Both the position numbers and the translations under genes were made by a program. Below are positions 34,075 through 44,519 of a stretch of DNA of 64,000 bases, piece by piece. Within the stretch, counting starts at the first letter, position 1. Each line of letters begins with the position of its first letter. The notes beneath the pieces were generated by a model. That model did not search any database. It had not been told where the DNA came from and saw only the letters and a program-made list of their open reading frames with translations. Origin of the DNA: Streptomyces sp. NBC_01408 (GTDB lineage Bacteria; Actinomycetota; Actinomycetes; Streptomycetales; Streptomycetaceae); assembly GCF_026340255.1 (NCBI RefSeq), contig NZ_JAPEPJ010000002.1:434001-498000 (forward strand). Reading direction: 5' to 3'.

Positions 34075-34434
34075 ATGAGGGCCAAACGAGCCGTACTCAG
34101 AACCGCTTCCACACTCGCGATGGTGTCCGCGCTCGCGATGGGGACCGCACTGTCTGCACACGCGGCCAGGCACTCCGTCAGCTATGACGCCAACTACGCC
34201 ACCTATGACACCTCGAACGGCTGGTTCGAGGTCTGCGACATGGAACAAGACGGCAAGGGGGTCTACGTCTACTTCAGCAAAACCTTCGGCAGTCGCGACA
34301 CCGGAGAGTACGGCGATTCCAATGGAAGCCAGGGCGGCTGCGGCAACGGAACCGTGACGGGGTACAAGTACATGAACCTCTGTGTAGACAGATTCGGCTG
34401 GGACGAGTGCAACTCAGTGACCCTGACGCCGTAA
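34075..34434 (+). CDS. Small secreted protein, Cys-rich
   Basis: 119 residues from the ATG at 34075, after AATGGGGGATCC. Signal peptide STLAMVSALAMGTALSAHAA. The mature part has four Cys (FEVCDME, GGCGNG, NLCVDRF, DECNSV) and an Asp/Tyr/Ser-rich beta-like composition. It resembles other short exported proteins of Streptomyces with no known role. It follows the previous secreted gene by 75 bp. Confidence 0.7.
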   Translation: MRAKRAVLRTASTLAMVSALAMGTALSAHAARHSVSYDANYATYDTSNGWFEVCDMEQDGKGVYVYFSKTFGSRDTGEYGDSNGSQGGCGNGTVTGYKYMNLCVDRFGWDECNSVTLTP

Positions 34435-34483
34435 GGAATGCCGCCCCGGCCGGCGAGCCCCGCGGTCGAAGAGGCACTCCGGC

Positions 34484-34766
34484 TCAGAGGACGGTCACCC
34501 GGGCGAGGGCCCAGGAGGTTTGGTCGAACGCCGTATTGGCGTTGGCGTCCTCGACGACCAGGTGCAGCAGCTTCACCCCGCGTACGTCGAGATCCACCTG
34601 CACGGGACCGCCCGCGCCGGTGAGCTTGCTGCTGGTGAACAGCGCCTTCCCGTCGCCCCGCACCGAGGCCGTCGTCGCGCCGGTGGCGGCCTGGTTCGTC
34701 GAGAAGTCGTCGATGCCGACGAGCGCGGTGAAGCGGTCCGCCGTTCCGCCGAGGTGGTAGACGATC
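34484..34766 (-). pseudogene. NPCBM carbohydrate-binding domain fragment (glycosidase C-terminus)
   Basis: About 90 codons ending at 34484 read GGTADRFTALVGIDD, ASVRGDGKALFTSSKLTGAG and VKLLHLVVEDANAN, the pattern of the NPCBM/NEW2 domain found at the end of secreted glycoside hydrolases. The frame loses the pattern at about 34766, where the znuA relic begins on the other strand. No signal peptide or catalytic module remains. Confidence 0.7.
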
Positions 34767-35725
34767 GTACGCCGCCTCATACCTGCCACCGCCCTCGCCG
34801 TCGCCCTCGGCGCCTCGACGCTGACCGCCTGCTCCGGATCCGGCGCTGGAGACGACGCCAAAGCCAGCCAGGACGGCAAGCTCGCCGTGACGGCGTCGTT
34901 CTACCCGATGCAGTTCCTGGCAGAGCAGGTGGGCAAGGACCGCGTGGAGGTCACCTCGCTGACCAAGCCGGGCGTCGAGCCGCACGATTTGGAGATCACG
35001 CCGAAGCAGACCGCCCAGTTGGGCGAGTCCGATGTGGTCCTCTACCTCAAGAGCCTCCAGCCCGCCGTGGACAAGGCCGTCGCCCAGTCCGGCGTGAAGA
35101 ATGTCGTGGACGCCGCCACCCTCACCAAGCTCGAGGAGCACGCCGCCTCGGGCGACGCCCACGACGAGCACGGCGAGGAGAAGCCTGCCGAGGAGGGCGA
35201 GGCCGGAGCCGACCCGCACATCTGGCTCGACCCGCTGAAGTACGCCGAAGTCGCCAAGGGCGTCGGGGCCGCCTTCGGCAAGGCCGACCCGGCACACGCC
35301 GCCGACTACACCAAGAACGCCGACGAACTGGCCGCCAAGCTGACCACCCTGGACTCGGAGTTCAAGGAACGCCTGACGAACACCTCCACGAGGACCTTCA
35401 TCACCACCCACTCCGCCTTCGGCTACCTCGCCGAACGCTACGCCTCGACCAGGAGGGCATCTCCGGACTCGACCCCGAGTCCGAGCCCAGCCCTGCCCGC
35501 GTCAAGGAGATCCAGGAGATCGCGAAGAAGGAGAACGTCTCCACGGTCTTCTTCGAGACCCTGGCCAGCAACAAGACCGCCAAGACGCTGGCCGCGGACA
35601 CGGGCCTGAAGACCGACGTCCTCGATCCGCTTGAGGGGATCACCTACAAGTCCCAGGGCAAGGACTACTTCGAGGTCATGCGCAGCAATCTGAAGAACCT
35701 CCGGGCAGCACTCGGCAGCAAGTAA
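34767..35725 (+). pseudogene. znuA: Zinc/manganese ABC transporter binding lipoprotein, broken
   Basis: The family reading starts without a start codon at 34767 (RRLIPATALAVAL, lipobox LTAC), continues through SFYPMQFLAEQVGKDRVEV and PHDLEITPKQTAQL, a His/Glu/Asp-rich loop and ADPHIWLDPLKYAEVAKGV, and on to ITTHSAFGYLAERY. Near 35440 one G is missing and the reading moves to another frame: LDQEGISGLDPESEPSP to the end LKNLRAALGSK at 35725. Thus it lost its first codons at the junction with the NPCBM fragment and is also frameshifted. Normal proteins bind Zn2+ or Mn2+ for import. Confidence 0.85.
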
Positions 35726-35743
35726 CAGCACACTCAGCCCAGC

Positions 35744-35786
35744 GGCCCGCGGGAAGCCGACACATGGTGTCGGCTTCCCGCGGGCC
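35744..35786 (+). terminator. Perfect 20-bp hairpin terminator of znuA
   Basis: Arms 35744-35763 and 35767-35786 are perfectly complementary with a 3-nt ATG loop. It lies 18 bp after the znuA stop. The opposite-strand membrane ORF reads through it, which shows that ORF ends by accident. Confidence 0.85.
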
Positions 35787-35799
35787 GTCGCACGTGAGC

Positions 35800-36081
35800 G
35801 AACCACCAACAGGTGACTGCCTGCGCGACGGCCATGGCACTCAAGTCAATGCTCAGCGAGACAGACCTTCCGGCTCGCGGCAAGGCGGCGGCGAACAGTC
35901 CCAGCGCGGCAATCAGACATGAGCTTGCCGACGGCGTGCCGACGAAGACCAGATGGTGTCCTGCGGCCGCCAGCACCGTCGCCATGACGGCAAAGGAGGC
36001 AGCCCGCGTCACTCCTCTCACTGACGCCGAAGCGAAAGGAGGAAGGAGCGGGGAGGGGAACAGGAAGGAGCAGGCCGTCAT
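35800..36081 (-). pseudogene. Integral membrane protein, 3'-truncated
   Basis: From an ATG at 36081 about 90 codons show three hydrophobic segments (FAVMATVLAAAGHHLVF, LIAALGLFAAALP, SAMAVAQAVTCWWFAHV), a common opening of actinobacterial hypothetical membrane proteins. The frame enters the znuA terminator and stops at 35734, so the native C-terminus is gone. Family not named. Confidence 0.5.
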
Positions 36082-37438
36082 GACACGACCCATACTCGGC
36101 GAGACGGCATGTGCGGCGCCGCGGAATGAGACGGCTGGCGTATCCGAACCTTCGCTCTATGCAGCCCCCTAAAGAGTCCCCGCGTGCGAGCGACGGAATA
36201 GAAGCTTGTCAGTCGCATGCGTGCAGGCACCCTGGGACGCGGACCGGGCCGCCCTCGCCGATCAGGGCACGAAGCCGGTCCAGCTGGTCCCTGTGGTCGA
36301 CTTCGGGATCTTCTCGGTGCCCGCTGCAACGACCCGGGCACAAGGCCACCGGCACCGGGCACCGTCCGCGGGCGCGCTGTTCTTCGTTGCGGCGCGACGG
36401 TGGCTCACTGGGCATCCTCGGTCCAGACCTCTGCCTTGCCGCCTGCCGCAGCAGGCGCAGACCGTTGAGACCCACGAGAAGGTGGATCCTTCGTGGCCGG
36501 CGACTCCGAGGGGCAGCGGCAGGTGTCCGACCAGCTCCCAGAGGACGATCACCCTGATGAAGATGCCCGCGACAGGGTCTGCACGACCAGGCGGCGCGCT
36601 GACGCTGTGGCACTGGTATGGGTCCTCGATGAAACCGACCAGCCGCTCAGCGTTCTCCCGGTGGAACGGGCGCTTGATCAGTGCATCCAGCCGGTCAGAC
36701 GGCTTGTCGGTCAGCATAGCCACGGGGGATTCTTCCTGGAACAGTCCCCTGTTCCAGTGAATTCGCACCATCGCGGCCAACCGGCATACCGCGGCTCAGA
36801 CGGAATGGCGCTAGCGATCGTTTGTCTGCGGGACTCCTCTCATCGCTGGGAGCATGCACACCCAGGCAGCGCGGTCTCGGTCGTCAGCGGATTGCAAAGC
36901 GGGTGGACGGCGGGCGAACACGGTACGGACCGCCACACCGCGCGCCCGGGGCGACATGCCGCGCCATCATCAGGCCCGCGGACACTCTTACGGCAGCGCC
37001 GTTCATCGCCCTACCTCCCGGAAGCGCACCTCGCGGAGACTGCACAGCGGACGCCACTGCGACGACCGCTGCAGGGGCTGTCGGCTTCCTACAAGCGGTA
37101 GCACCCAGGCGATCAGACTCTCGGTCCGGCCCTTGCGAGGCGCAGTGGGCCCCGCGACCGGCACGTAGCCGGGAACAACTTCCAGGCAAGCGCCGATCGC
37201 CGACGAAGCCGATTCGACGTCTGCACCTGCCCGAAGTTTTATCTGATGCAGTGTCAGAAAAGTCAGCATTGGGTCAGCATTCGTAGACACACGCCCACCC
37301 GCGGACGCCCGCAGAGGGGGAAGGCCCCGCACCATCGAAGGGCAAGCGCGGGGCGTGATCGGAAGCACCGAGCCTTCAGCAACCGGAAGGGCGCACAAGC
37401 CGCGCCCAGCGGGACCGCCTCTCTCCAGTTGTCGCAGG
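36082..37438. other. Long gene-free stretch
   Basis: About 1.36 kb without a supportable gene. Open frames on both strands lack a family pattern. A perfect 9-bp hairpin (36736-36744 with 36749-36757, CTGGAACAG arms) and a lower-GC patch near 37190-37290 are the only structures noted. This is the border between the decayed region and the orderly chromosome that follows. Confidence 0.45.
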
Positions 37439-38404
37439 TCAGTGCACTCGGCCGCGTGCCTTGAGGTGGATCGGGGGCAGGTCAGGAGCCGGAAGCGGAG
37501 GGCCGTCATACCCCTTCACCTCGCCGAATCTGGTCCCATTCATCCAGTCCTCGCGGGCCTGTGCGATATCCTCATGGGAGCGGCCAATCCAGTTCCAGAA
37601 CATCACGATCTCCTCCTCGAACGGTTCGCCGCCCAGGAGCATCAAGCCCGCATCCGAGGTTGCCCGCAGGGGGAGTTCGGTGCGGCCGCAGCCCAGGTAG
37701 AGCATCGAGCCGGGGAGGAGCGGGACGCCGTCGACGTGGGCCTCGCCCGACATCGACAGGACCGCGTACTCGAAGTCCGGGTCGAGCGGGAGGCGGGTCT
37801 CGGTGTCCGCCGCCAGGGCCAGGTCCGCGCCGACGATCGGGCTGTACGCCGTACCCGGTGAGGTCGCCGTGTCCAGGGTGCCCAGGATGACCGTCGCCGT
37901 CAGGCCCGGGGCGGTGACCTCCGGGAGCCGCGCGTGGTGCTGGAAGTGCGGGGCCACGTCCCGGTGGGCGTCCGGCAGGGCCACCCACAGCTGGGCGCCG
38001 TGCAGGAAGCGGGCGTGCGGGCGCGGGCTCTCCTCGGAGTGGCTGATGCCGCGGCCCGAGGTCATCAGGCCCAGCTCGCGGGGCCGGATCGTCTCGAGGC
38101 TGCCCACGCTGTCGCGGTGCAGGACCTCGCCCTCGTGGAGCCAGCTCACGGTCTGGAGCCCCGAGTGCGGATGCGGAGCGACCTGCATGCCCGGCTCGTC
38201 GGCGATGTCGTCCGGGCCGTAGTGGTCCACGAAGCACCAGGCGCCCACCATGCGGCGGCCCAGGTTCGGCAGGAGTCGGCGGACCTCGGTGGATTCCCCG
38301 AGCTTGACGGTCCGCGGGCTCAGGAGCTCGCGGACCGGTTCGGCCACGACGAAACCGCGGCCGCCGCAGGCGGAAAGAGCGGGCTGGCGATCGAGATTGC
38401 TCAT
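37439..38404 (-). CDS. Pirin-family bicupin protein
   Basis: 321 residues. The pirin N-terminal cupin has VDHYGPDDIADEPGMQVAPHPHSGLQTVSWLHEGEVLHRDSVG split over residues about 60-100, holding the iron-ligand set (HPHSG..., E, H), and then TSGRGISHSEESP. The C-terminal cupin (about 185-300) follows. Pirins are iron proteins; bacterial members act as redox-sensitive regulators or quercetin dioxygenases, and which applies here is unknown. It is divergent from a TPR protein gene with a 105-bp shared promoter region, an arrangement common in streptomycetes. Confidence 0.9.
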   Translation of the reverse strand: MSNLDRQPALSACGGRGFVVAEPVRELLSPRTVKLGESTEVRRLLPNLGRRMVGAWCFVDHYGPDDIADEPGMQVAPHPHSGLQTVSWLHEGEVLHRDSVGSLETIRPRELGLMTSGRGISHSEESPRPHARFLHGAQLWVALPDAHRDVAPHFQHHARLPEVTAPGLTATVILGTLDTATSPGTAYSPIVGADLALAADTETRLPLDPDFEYAVLSMSGEAHVDGVPLLPGSMLYLGCGRTELPLRATSDAGLMLLGGEPFEEEIVMFWNWIGRSHEDIAQAREDWMNGTRFGEVKGYDGPPLPAPDLPPIHLKARGRVH

Positions 38405-38509
38405 GCGGACAACCTAGCCGCGCGGGGGCGGCGGTGCGGGGTGGAATGTTCCGCCGCACAAGCGTGTTGGAGGCGGGGTACACACCCCCTGAACGGCGGA
38501 AGGGACGCG

Positions 38510-38860
38510 ATGAACGCGCCGACGACGTACTTCGAGCACGGGACGGCAGCCGAGCGCTGGGCGCGGGCCCAGCTCTTCTTCGAAGCGAAGGAGTACGCGA
38601 CGGCCGCCCGCATCCTGGAGCCGCTGGCCGGTGAGGCCCCCGAGCAGCTGGCGCCCCGGCTGCTGCTGGCCCGCGCCTACTACCACTCCGCTCAGCTCTC
38701 CCGCGCGGAGCGCGAGCTGCGCGCCATCGTCGAGCGGTGGCCGGTGGAGGACTACGCCCAGCTGATGCTCGGCCGCACCCTGGAGCGCGGCGGCCGGGCG
38801 GACGAGGCGCGGCCGTTCCTGAGGACGGCCGCGGCGATGGCCGGCGACTACCCGGAGTAG
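38510..38860 (+). CDS. Tetratricopeptide-repeat protein
   Basis: 116 residues from the ATG at 38510 (GGAAGGGA before it). About three TPR helices pairs: RWARAQLFFEAKEYATAARI, LLLARAYYHSAQLSRAEREL and LMLGRTLERGGRADEARPFL. Cytoplasmic, likely a protein-interaction scaffold. It is divergent from pirin. Its last codons (GDYPE-stop) form the first unit of a 22-bp tandem repeat. Confidence 0.85.
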   Translation: MNAPTTYFEHGTAAERWARAQLFFEAKEYATAARILEPLAGEAPEQLAPRLLLARAYYHSAQLSRAERELRAIVERWPVEDYAQLMLGRTLERGGRADEARPFLRTAAAMAGDYPE

Positions 38861-39060
38861 GCCCGGCGATTTCCGGGAGCACACCCGGGGACTTTCCGGA
38901 GGTCGGCCCGGCGACTTCCCCGAGTGGGCCTGGGGTCTTCCCCGATTCGGCCCAGCGACTTCGCGGAGTCAGCCCGGCGACTTCCCGGAGTCGGCCCGGG
39001 GACTCTCCGGAGTAGGCCGGGAGTCTTCGCGGAGTCGGCCCGGCGGCTTCCCCGAGCAGA
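38840..39060. repeat. Tandem array of about ten 22-bp units
   Basis: Units follow CCCGGCGACTTCCCGGAGTC plus two bases, varying at a few positions; one is 23 bp. The first unit is the 3' end of the TPR gene, including its stop codon; the last ends about 65 bp before the methyltransferase start. The unit length is not a multiple of three, so it is not coding. Confidence 0.85.
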
Positions 39061-39126
39061 GCCTGACCGCGGCTCGGCCCCGCCCATGCGGGGTCGGGCC
39101 GTCACCTCGGTTAGCCTGGGGCCACG

Positions 39127-40329
39127 ATGAACCGTCTGACCACGCCTTTCGGCTCCTACGAGCTCACCCGTTTCCCCGAGGACCCGCGCGACCGGCTCCG
39201 CGCCTGGGACGCCGCCGACGAGTACCTGCTCCAGCACCTCGACTCCGGCACCGGGGAACGCGGGCCGGTGGACCTCGCCGCCGCCGGCCAGATCACGGTG
39301 CTCGGGGACCGCTGGGGGGCGCTGACGACGGCGCTCGCCGCGTACCGCCCGACGCAGATCACCGACTCCTCCCTGAGCCGGTCCGCCACCGCGGCGAACC
39401 TGGACCGGGCCGGGATCGGCACCTCCAAGGCGACGGTGACGCTGCTGACCACGCAGGACCCGCCGCCCGAGCGGATCGACGTACTGCTGGTGCGCGTACC
39501 GAAGAGCCTGGCGCTGCTGGAGGACCAGCTGTACCGGCTGGCCCCGCACGTGCACGCGGGTACGGTCGTCATCGGCGCCGGCATGGTCAAGGAGATCCAC
39601 ACCTCCACGCTGCGCCTCTTCGAGAAGATCCTCGGGCCGACGAAGACCTCCCTCGCGGAGAAGAAGGCCCGGCTGATCTTCTGCACGCCGAACGCCCAGG
39701 GTGCTGCCCGCCCCGCGGGCCCCGGGCCGTGGCCGGTGACGTACACGGTGGACCAGGACGGGGGCTCGGCCGCCGGGCTGACCGCCGTCAACCACGCCGG
39801 GATCTTCTGCGCGGACCGCCTCGACGTCGGCACCCGGTTCTTCCTGCAGAACATCCCGACGAACACCGACGGCGCCCGGGTCGTGGACCTCGGCTGCGGC
39901 AACGGCCTCGTCGGCACGGCGGTCGCGGTCGCCGACCCGGACGCCGAGGTCGTCTTCACCGACGAGTCCTACCAGGCGGTCGCCTCCGCGCAGGCCACGT
40001 ACCGGGCGAATGTCCGCGAGGGCCGGCGCACCGCCGAGTTCCACGTCGGGGACGGCGTGGCCATGCTGTCCCCCGCATCCGTGGACCTGGTGCTGTGCAA
40101 CCCGCCCTTCCACTCCCACCAGGCCACGACCGACGCCACGGCGCTGCGGATGTTCGCCCAGTCGCGCAAGGCCCTGCGGCCCCGCGGCGAGCTGTGGGTG
40201 GTCGCCAACCGGCACATGGGGTACCACACCCACCTGCGCCGCCTCTTCGGCAACAGTGAAGTCGTCGCGAGCGAGCCGAAGTTCGTGGTGCTGCGCGCGG
40301 TCAAGCAGGAGCGTCCGCGACCTATGTGA
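39127..40329 (+). CDS. rRNA guanine-N2 methyltransferase, RlmG/RsmC type
   Basis: 400 residues. An N-terminal pseudo-methyltransferase domain (about 1-200, with DSSLSRSATAANL) is followed by an active Rossmann domain: SAM motif VVDLGCGNGLVGTAVA (about 255-270) and catalytic NPPFHSH near 322. This two-domain plan and the NPPFH motif define the RsmC/RlmG family, which methylates G1207 of 16S or G1835 of 23S rRNA. The choice between the two substrates cannot be made by eye. It is followed by a MerR gene 28 bp downstream. Confidence 0.85.
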   Translation: MNRLTTPFGSYELTRFPEDPRDRLRAWDAADEYLLQHLDSGTGERGPVDLAAAGQITVLGDRWGALTTALAAYRPTQITDSSLSRSATAANLDRAGIGTSKATVTLLTTQDPPPERIDVLLVRVPKSLALLEDQLYRLAPHVHAGTVVIGAGMVKEIHTSTLRLFEKILGPTKTSLAEKKARLIFCTPNAQGAARPAGPGPWPVTYTVDQDGGSAAGLTAVNHAGIFCADRLDVGTRFFLQNIPTNTDGARVVDLGCGNGLVGTAVAVADPDAEVVFTDESYQAVASAQATYRANVREGRRTAEFHVGDGVAMLSPASVDLVLCNPPFHSHQATTDATALRMFAQSRKALRPRGELWVVANRHMGYHTHLRRLFGNSEVVASEPKFVVLRAVKQERPRPM

Positions 40330-40357
40330 CCTGCCGGTACGTCCTACACTCTGCCGC

Positions 40358-41206
40358 GTGAGCAGCCAGGCGGAGCGTGACGACCGGACAGTCGGCGAAG
40401 ACGGGAGCGAAGACGGAGGCGGGAGCGAGGGCGGGAGCGAGGGCGGCGGCGAAGGCGGGAGCACGCCCGGCAGCGGGCACGGGCCCGGGCGCTACCGCCG
40501 GGAGGACGTGGCCCGGGCAGCCGGCGTCAAGGTGCGGAACCTGCGCTACTACCAGGAGCGCGGGCTGCTCCCGCCACCCCGCCGGGAGGGCCGGATCACC
40601 TGGTACTCCGACGACCACCTCACCCGGCTGCGCCTGATCAGCGACCTGCTGGGCCGCGGCTACACGGTCAACGGCATCGCGGAGCTGCTGCACGCCTGGG
40701 AGGAAGGCGGCGGTCTGTCCCAACTCCTGGGCCTGGAACGGGAGATGACCCGGGACTGGGTGCAGGAGGAGCCGGTCACGATGACCCGCGCGCAGCTGCG
40801 GGAGCTGTTCGGCCCGGCGGCCACGGCCGAGGACACCCGGCGGGCGGCGGAGCTGGGGTACGTGACGGTCGACGGGGACCTGGTCACGTACCCGAGCCGG
40901 CGGCTGCTGGAGGCGACGCTCGCGCTGGTGCGGCAGGGGGTGCCGCTCGCGGAGATCCTGGACGCGGGGGACTTCGTACAGACGCAGGCGGCCGCGCTCG
41001 CGGACCGCTTCGTCGGGCTGTTCCGGCGGCATGTGATCGGCGAGGAGGGGCTGGAGCAGCTTTCGGCCACACAGCTCCAGCACATCACGCGGGCGGTGAC
41101 GGCGCTGCGTCCGGTGGCCGGCGAGGTCGTGGCCGCGGAGTTCGCGCGCGCGATGGCGCGGCGGGTCGACGCGGAGGTCGCCGAGCTGCTGCGTACGGAG
41201 CAGTAG
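40358..41206 (+). CDS. MerR-family transcriptional regulator
   Basis: 282 residues from the GTG at 40358. After a low-complexity acidic Gly/Ser/Glu N-terminus (about 1-45) the MerR winged helix (about 48-115) reads YRREDVARAAGVKVRNLRYY, QERGLLPPPRREGRITWYSD, LLGRGYTVNGIAELL. The C-terminal 160 residues are helical, without Cys clusters for metals, so the inducer is probably organic or absent. The gene follows the rRNA methyltransferase closely and may be co-transcribed. Confidence 0.8.
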   Translation: MSSQAERDDRTVGEDGSEDGGGSEGGSEGGGEGGSTPGSGHGPGRYRREDVARAAGVKVRNLRYYQERGLLPPPRREGRITWYSDDHLTRLRLISDLLGRGYTVNGIAELLHAWEEGGGLSQLLGLEREMTRDWVQEEPVTMTRAQLRELFGPAATAEDTRRAAELGYVTVDGDLVTYPSRRLLEATLALVRQGVPLAEILDAGDFVQTQAAALADRFVGLFRRHVIGEEGLEQLSATQLQHITRAVTALRPVAGEVVAAEFARAMARRVDAEVAELLRTEQ

Positions 41207-41237
41207 GAGTCGGCCGAAAAGGTGCGCTCGCACAACC

Positions 41238-41266
41238 TTGCCAACCTCCATTGGCACTCTTACATT
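41238..41266 (+). promoter_or_regulatory. Candidate promoter with internal inverted repeat
   Basis: TTGCCA (41238-41243) and TACATT (41261-41266) are spaced by 17 bp, as for a housekeeping sigma factor. TGCCAA and TTGGCA (41239-41244, 41251-41256) form a perfect 6-bp inverted repeat overlapping the -35 box, a possible operator. It stands about 50 bp upstream of the DUF6230 start. Confidence 0.45.
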
Positions 41267-41316
41267 CAACTCGTCGGTAACAACAAAGGTGCACAGCCGG
41301 AATAAGGGACGATCTC

Positions 41317-43156
<1,840 letters not shown>

Positions 43157-43176
43157 CCCGCCATCCCTCAGGGGCA

Positions 43177-43214
43177 GGCCCGCCGGTCCCGGACGTGTCC
43201 GGGACCGGCGGGCC
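43177..43214 (+). terminator. Hairpin terminator after the DUF6230 operon
   Basis: GGCCCGCCGGTCCCGGAC at 43177-43194 is perfectly complementary to 43197-43214. It lies 21 bp after the stop of the secreted-protein gene. Confidence 0.8.
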
Positions 43215-43298
43215 ACTCTTGTGCGGGGCCTCAGCCGTAGCACCCAGGCCCGGGAAATTGCGTTGCCGGGCGGCGTCGACCGGGAGACGCTTCCCTGC

Positions 43299-43604
43299 AT
43301 GTCACAGAGCACCGTGCAGTCCCCCACCGAACCCGCCCGTGCACCGCGGGACGTCTCCGACCTCTTCTCCGCCGGCCGCCTCAAGGTGATCCCGCGCAAG
43401 GCCGCCCGGCGCGAGCAGTTGCTCGTCCACCTCACCGAGACGCTCTTCGCGCCGGAACGGGAGTACACCGAACCCGAGGTGAACGACGCGCTGCGCACGG
43501 TGCACGAGGACTGCTCCGCCCTGCGACGCTATCTGATCACCTCGGGCCTGCTGACCCGCACCCGTGACGGCAGCAGCTACCGGCGGTCCACCACCACCCG
43601 GTAA
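43299..43604 (+). CDS. DUF2087-domain protein
   Basis: 101 residues from the ATG at 43299. The DUF2087 pattern is clear: LKVIPRKAARREQLLVHLTE, F..EREYTEPEVNDAL and RRYLITSGLLTRTRDGSSYR. This small winged-helix-like domain occurs alone or behind regulators in many bacteria; its role is unknown. Its 3' end overlaps the convergent phosphodiesterase gene by 28 nt, which may cause antisense interference. Confidence 0.8.
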   Translation: MSQSTVQSPTEPARAPRDVSDLFSAGRLKVIPRKAARREQLLVHLTETLFAPEREYTEPEVNDALRTVHEDCSALRRYLITSGLLTRTRDGSSYRRSTTTR

Positions 43605-44356
43605 TGGGTCGTCAGCCGCCCGTCCTCGCCCAGTACGTGGAAGGCGACGGCGGGCGGCTCGTCGAGGTGCACGTGGTGCTCGGGACCCTCCTGGGGCTCC
43701 CAGGGCAGCCGTAGCGTGGAGACCACGCCGGGTGCGACGAGCAGCGGCCGGCCCGCGAAGGTGGTGGCCGCCGCGGTGTGCGCGTGACCGCAGAGGAAGG
43801 CGGTCAGGTGGGGGTGCCGGCCGGCCAGCTCCGCGAGGCGCTCTTCCCCGAACTGCCTGATCTCGTCGACGTAGGGCGTGTGCAGCGGCACGGGCGGGTG
43901 GTGGAAGCCGACCAGGACCGGGGTGTCCCGGGGGGTGCCGGCGAGGACGTCCTCCAGCCAGGCCAGCGTGGAGTCGGCCAGCAGGCCGTGGTCCTCGCCG
44001 GGTACGGAGGAGTCGCAGACCGCGAGGACGAAGCCCTCACCGCGCAGCACCTGGTCGACCGGCGCGGCTGACGGGACGCCCGCGGGGTCCGCCTCCTCGC
44101 CCAGCAGGACCTGCCGGAAGGCCGCGCGTTCGTCGTGGTTGCCCGGGCAGACGACCAGCGGGTGCCGCGAGACCAGGAGCTTGCGCGCCTGTTCGTACTC
44201 GGCGGCCGTACCGTGGTCGGCTATGTCCCCGCTCACCAACACGGCGTCCAGGTCGTACGGGAGGGATTCCAGGTAGTCCATCACGGTGCGGGTGCGGTCG
44301 GCGGCCCGCCGGTCGCCGTCGAGGTGGACATCACTGAGGTGGGCGATCACGATCAC
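43577..44356 (-). CDS. Calcineurin-like metallophosphoesterase (CpdA-type)
   Basis: 259 residues from the GTG at 44356. Metal motifs in order: HLSDVHLDG, VSGDIADHG, CPGNHDER, VGFHHPP and FLCGHAHTA, the full set for a binuclear metallophosphatase. The layout resembles 3',5'-cyclic nucleotide phosphodiesterases. A substrate cannot be told from the sequence. An open frame continues upstream to 44458, but the GTG at the strand-1 position fits the family. Confidence 0.85.
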   Translation of the reverse strand: MIVIAHLSDVHLDGDRRAADRTRTVMDYLESLPYDLDAVLVSGDIADHGTAAEYEQARKLLVSRHPLVVCPGNHDERAAFRQVLLGEEADPAGVPSAAPVDQVLRGEGFVLAVCDSSVPGEDHGLLADSTLAWLEDVLAGTPRDTPVLVGFHHPPVPLHTPYVDEIRQFGEERLAELAGRHPHLTAFLCGHAHTAAATTFAGRPLLVAPGVVSTLRLPWEPQEGPEHHVHLDEPPAVAFHVLGEDGRLTTHYRVVVDRR

Positions 44357-44519
44357 GGTGCGCGGCCTCTCTCCAGAAGTGTGTACGGCCCATTCAACAG
44401 CGTCCCGCCCGCCCGTTCCAGGGCGCCCGATGACCCGTTTCCAGGGCCGATGACCCATTGTCAGAGCCGCCGTTTACTCTTCGGTCAACTGATCACGCGG
44501 GGACACAAGGGGAGGCAGC

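Noticed and set aside
36262..36780. Minus-strand frame with membrane-like stretch
   Set aside because: No start with a ribosome site, no family pattern, and composition changes midway; may be a relic but cannot be supported.
38840..39060. CRISPR array
   Set aside because: Units are contiguous 22-bp variants without spacers, and no cas gene is present.
38848..40464. Minus-strand open frame opposite the rRNA methyltransferase
   Set aside because: Opens with a Pro/Ser run from the repeat-rich MerR leader and has no motif; shadow.
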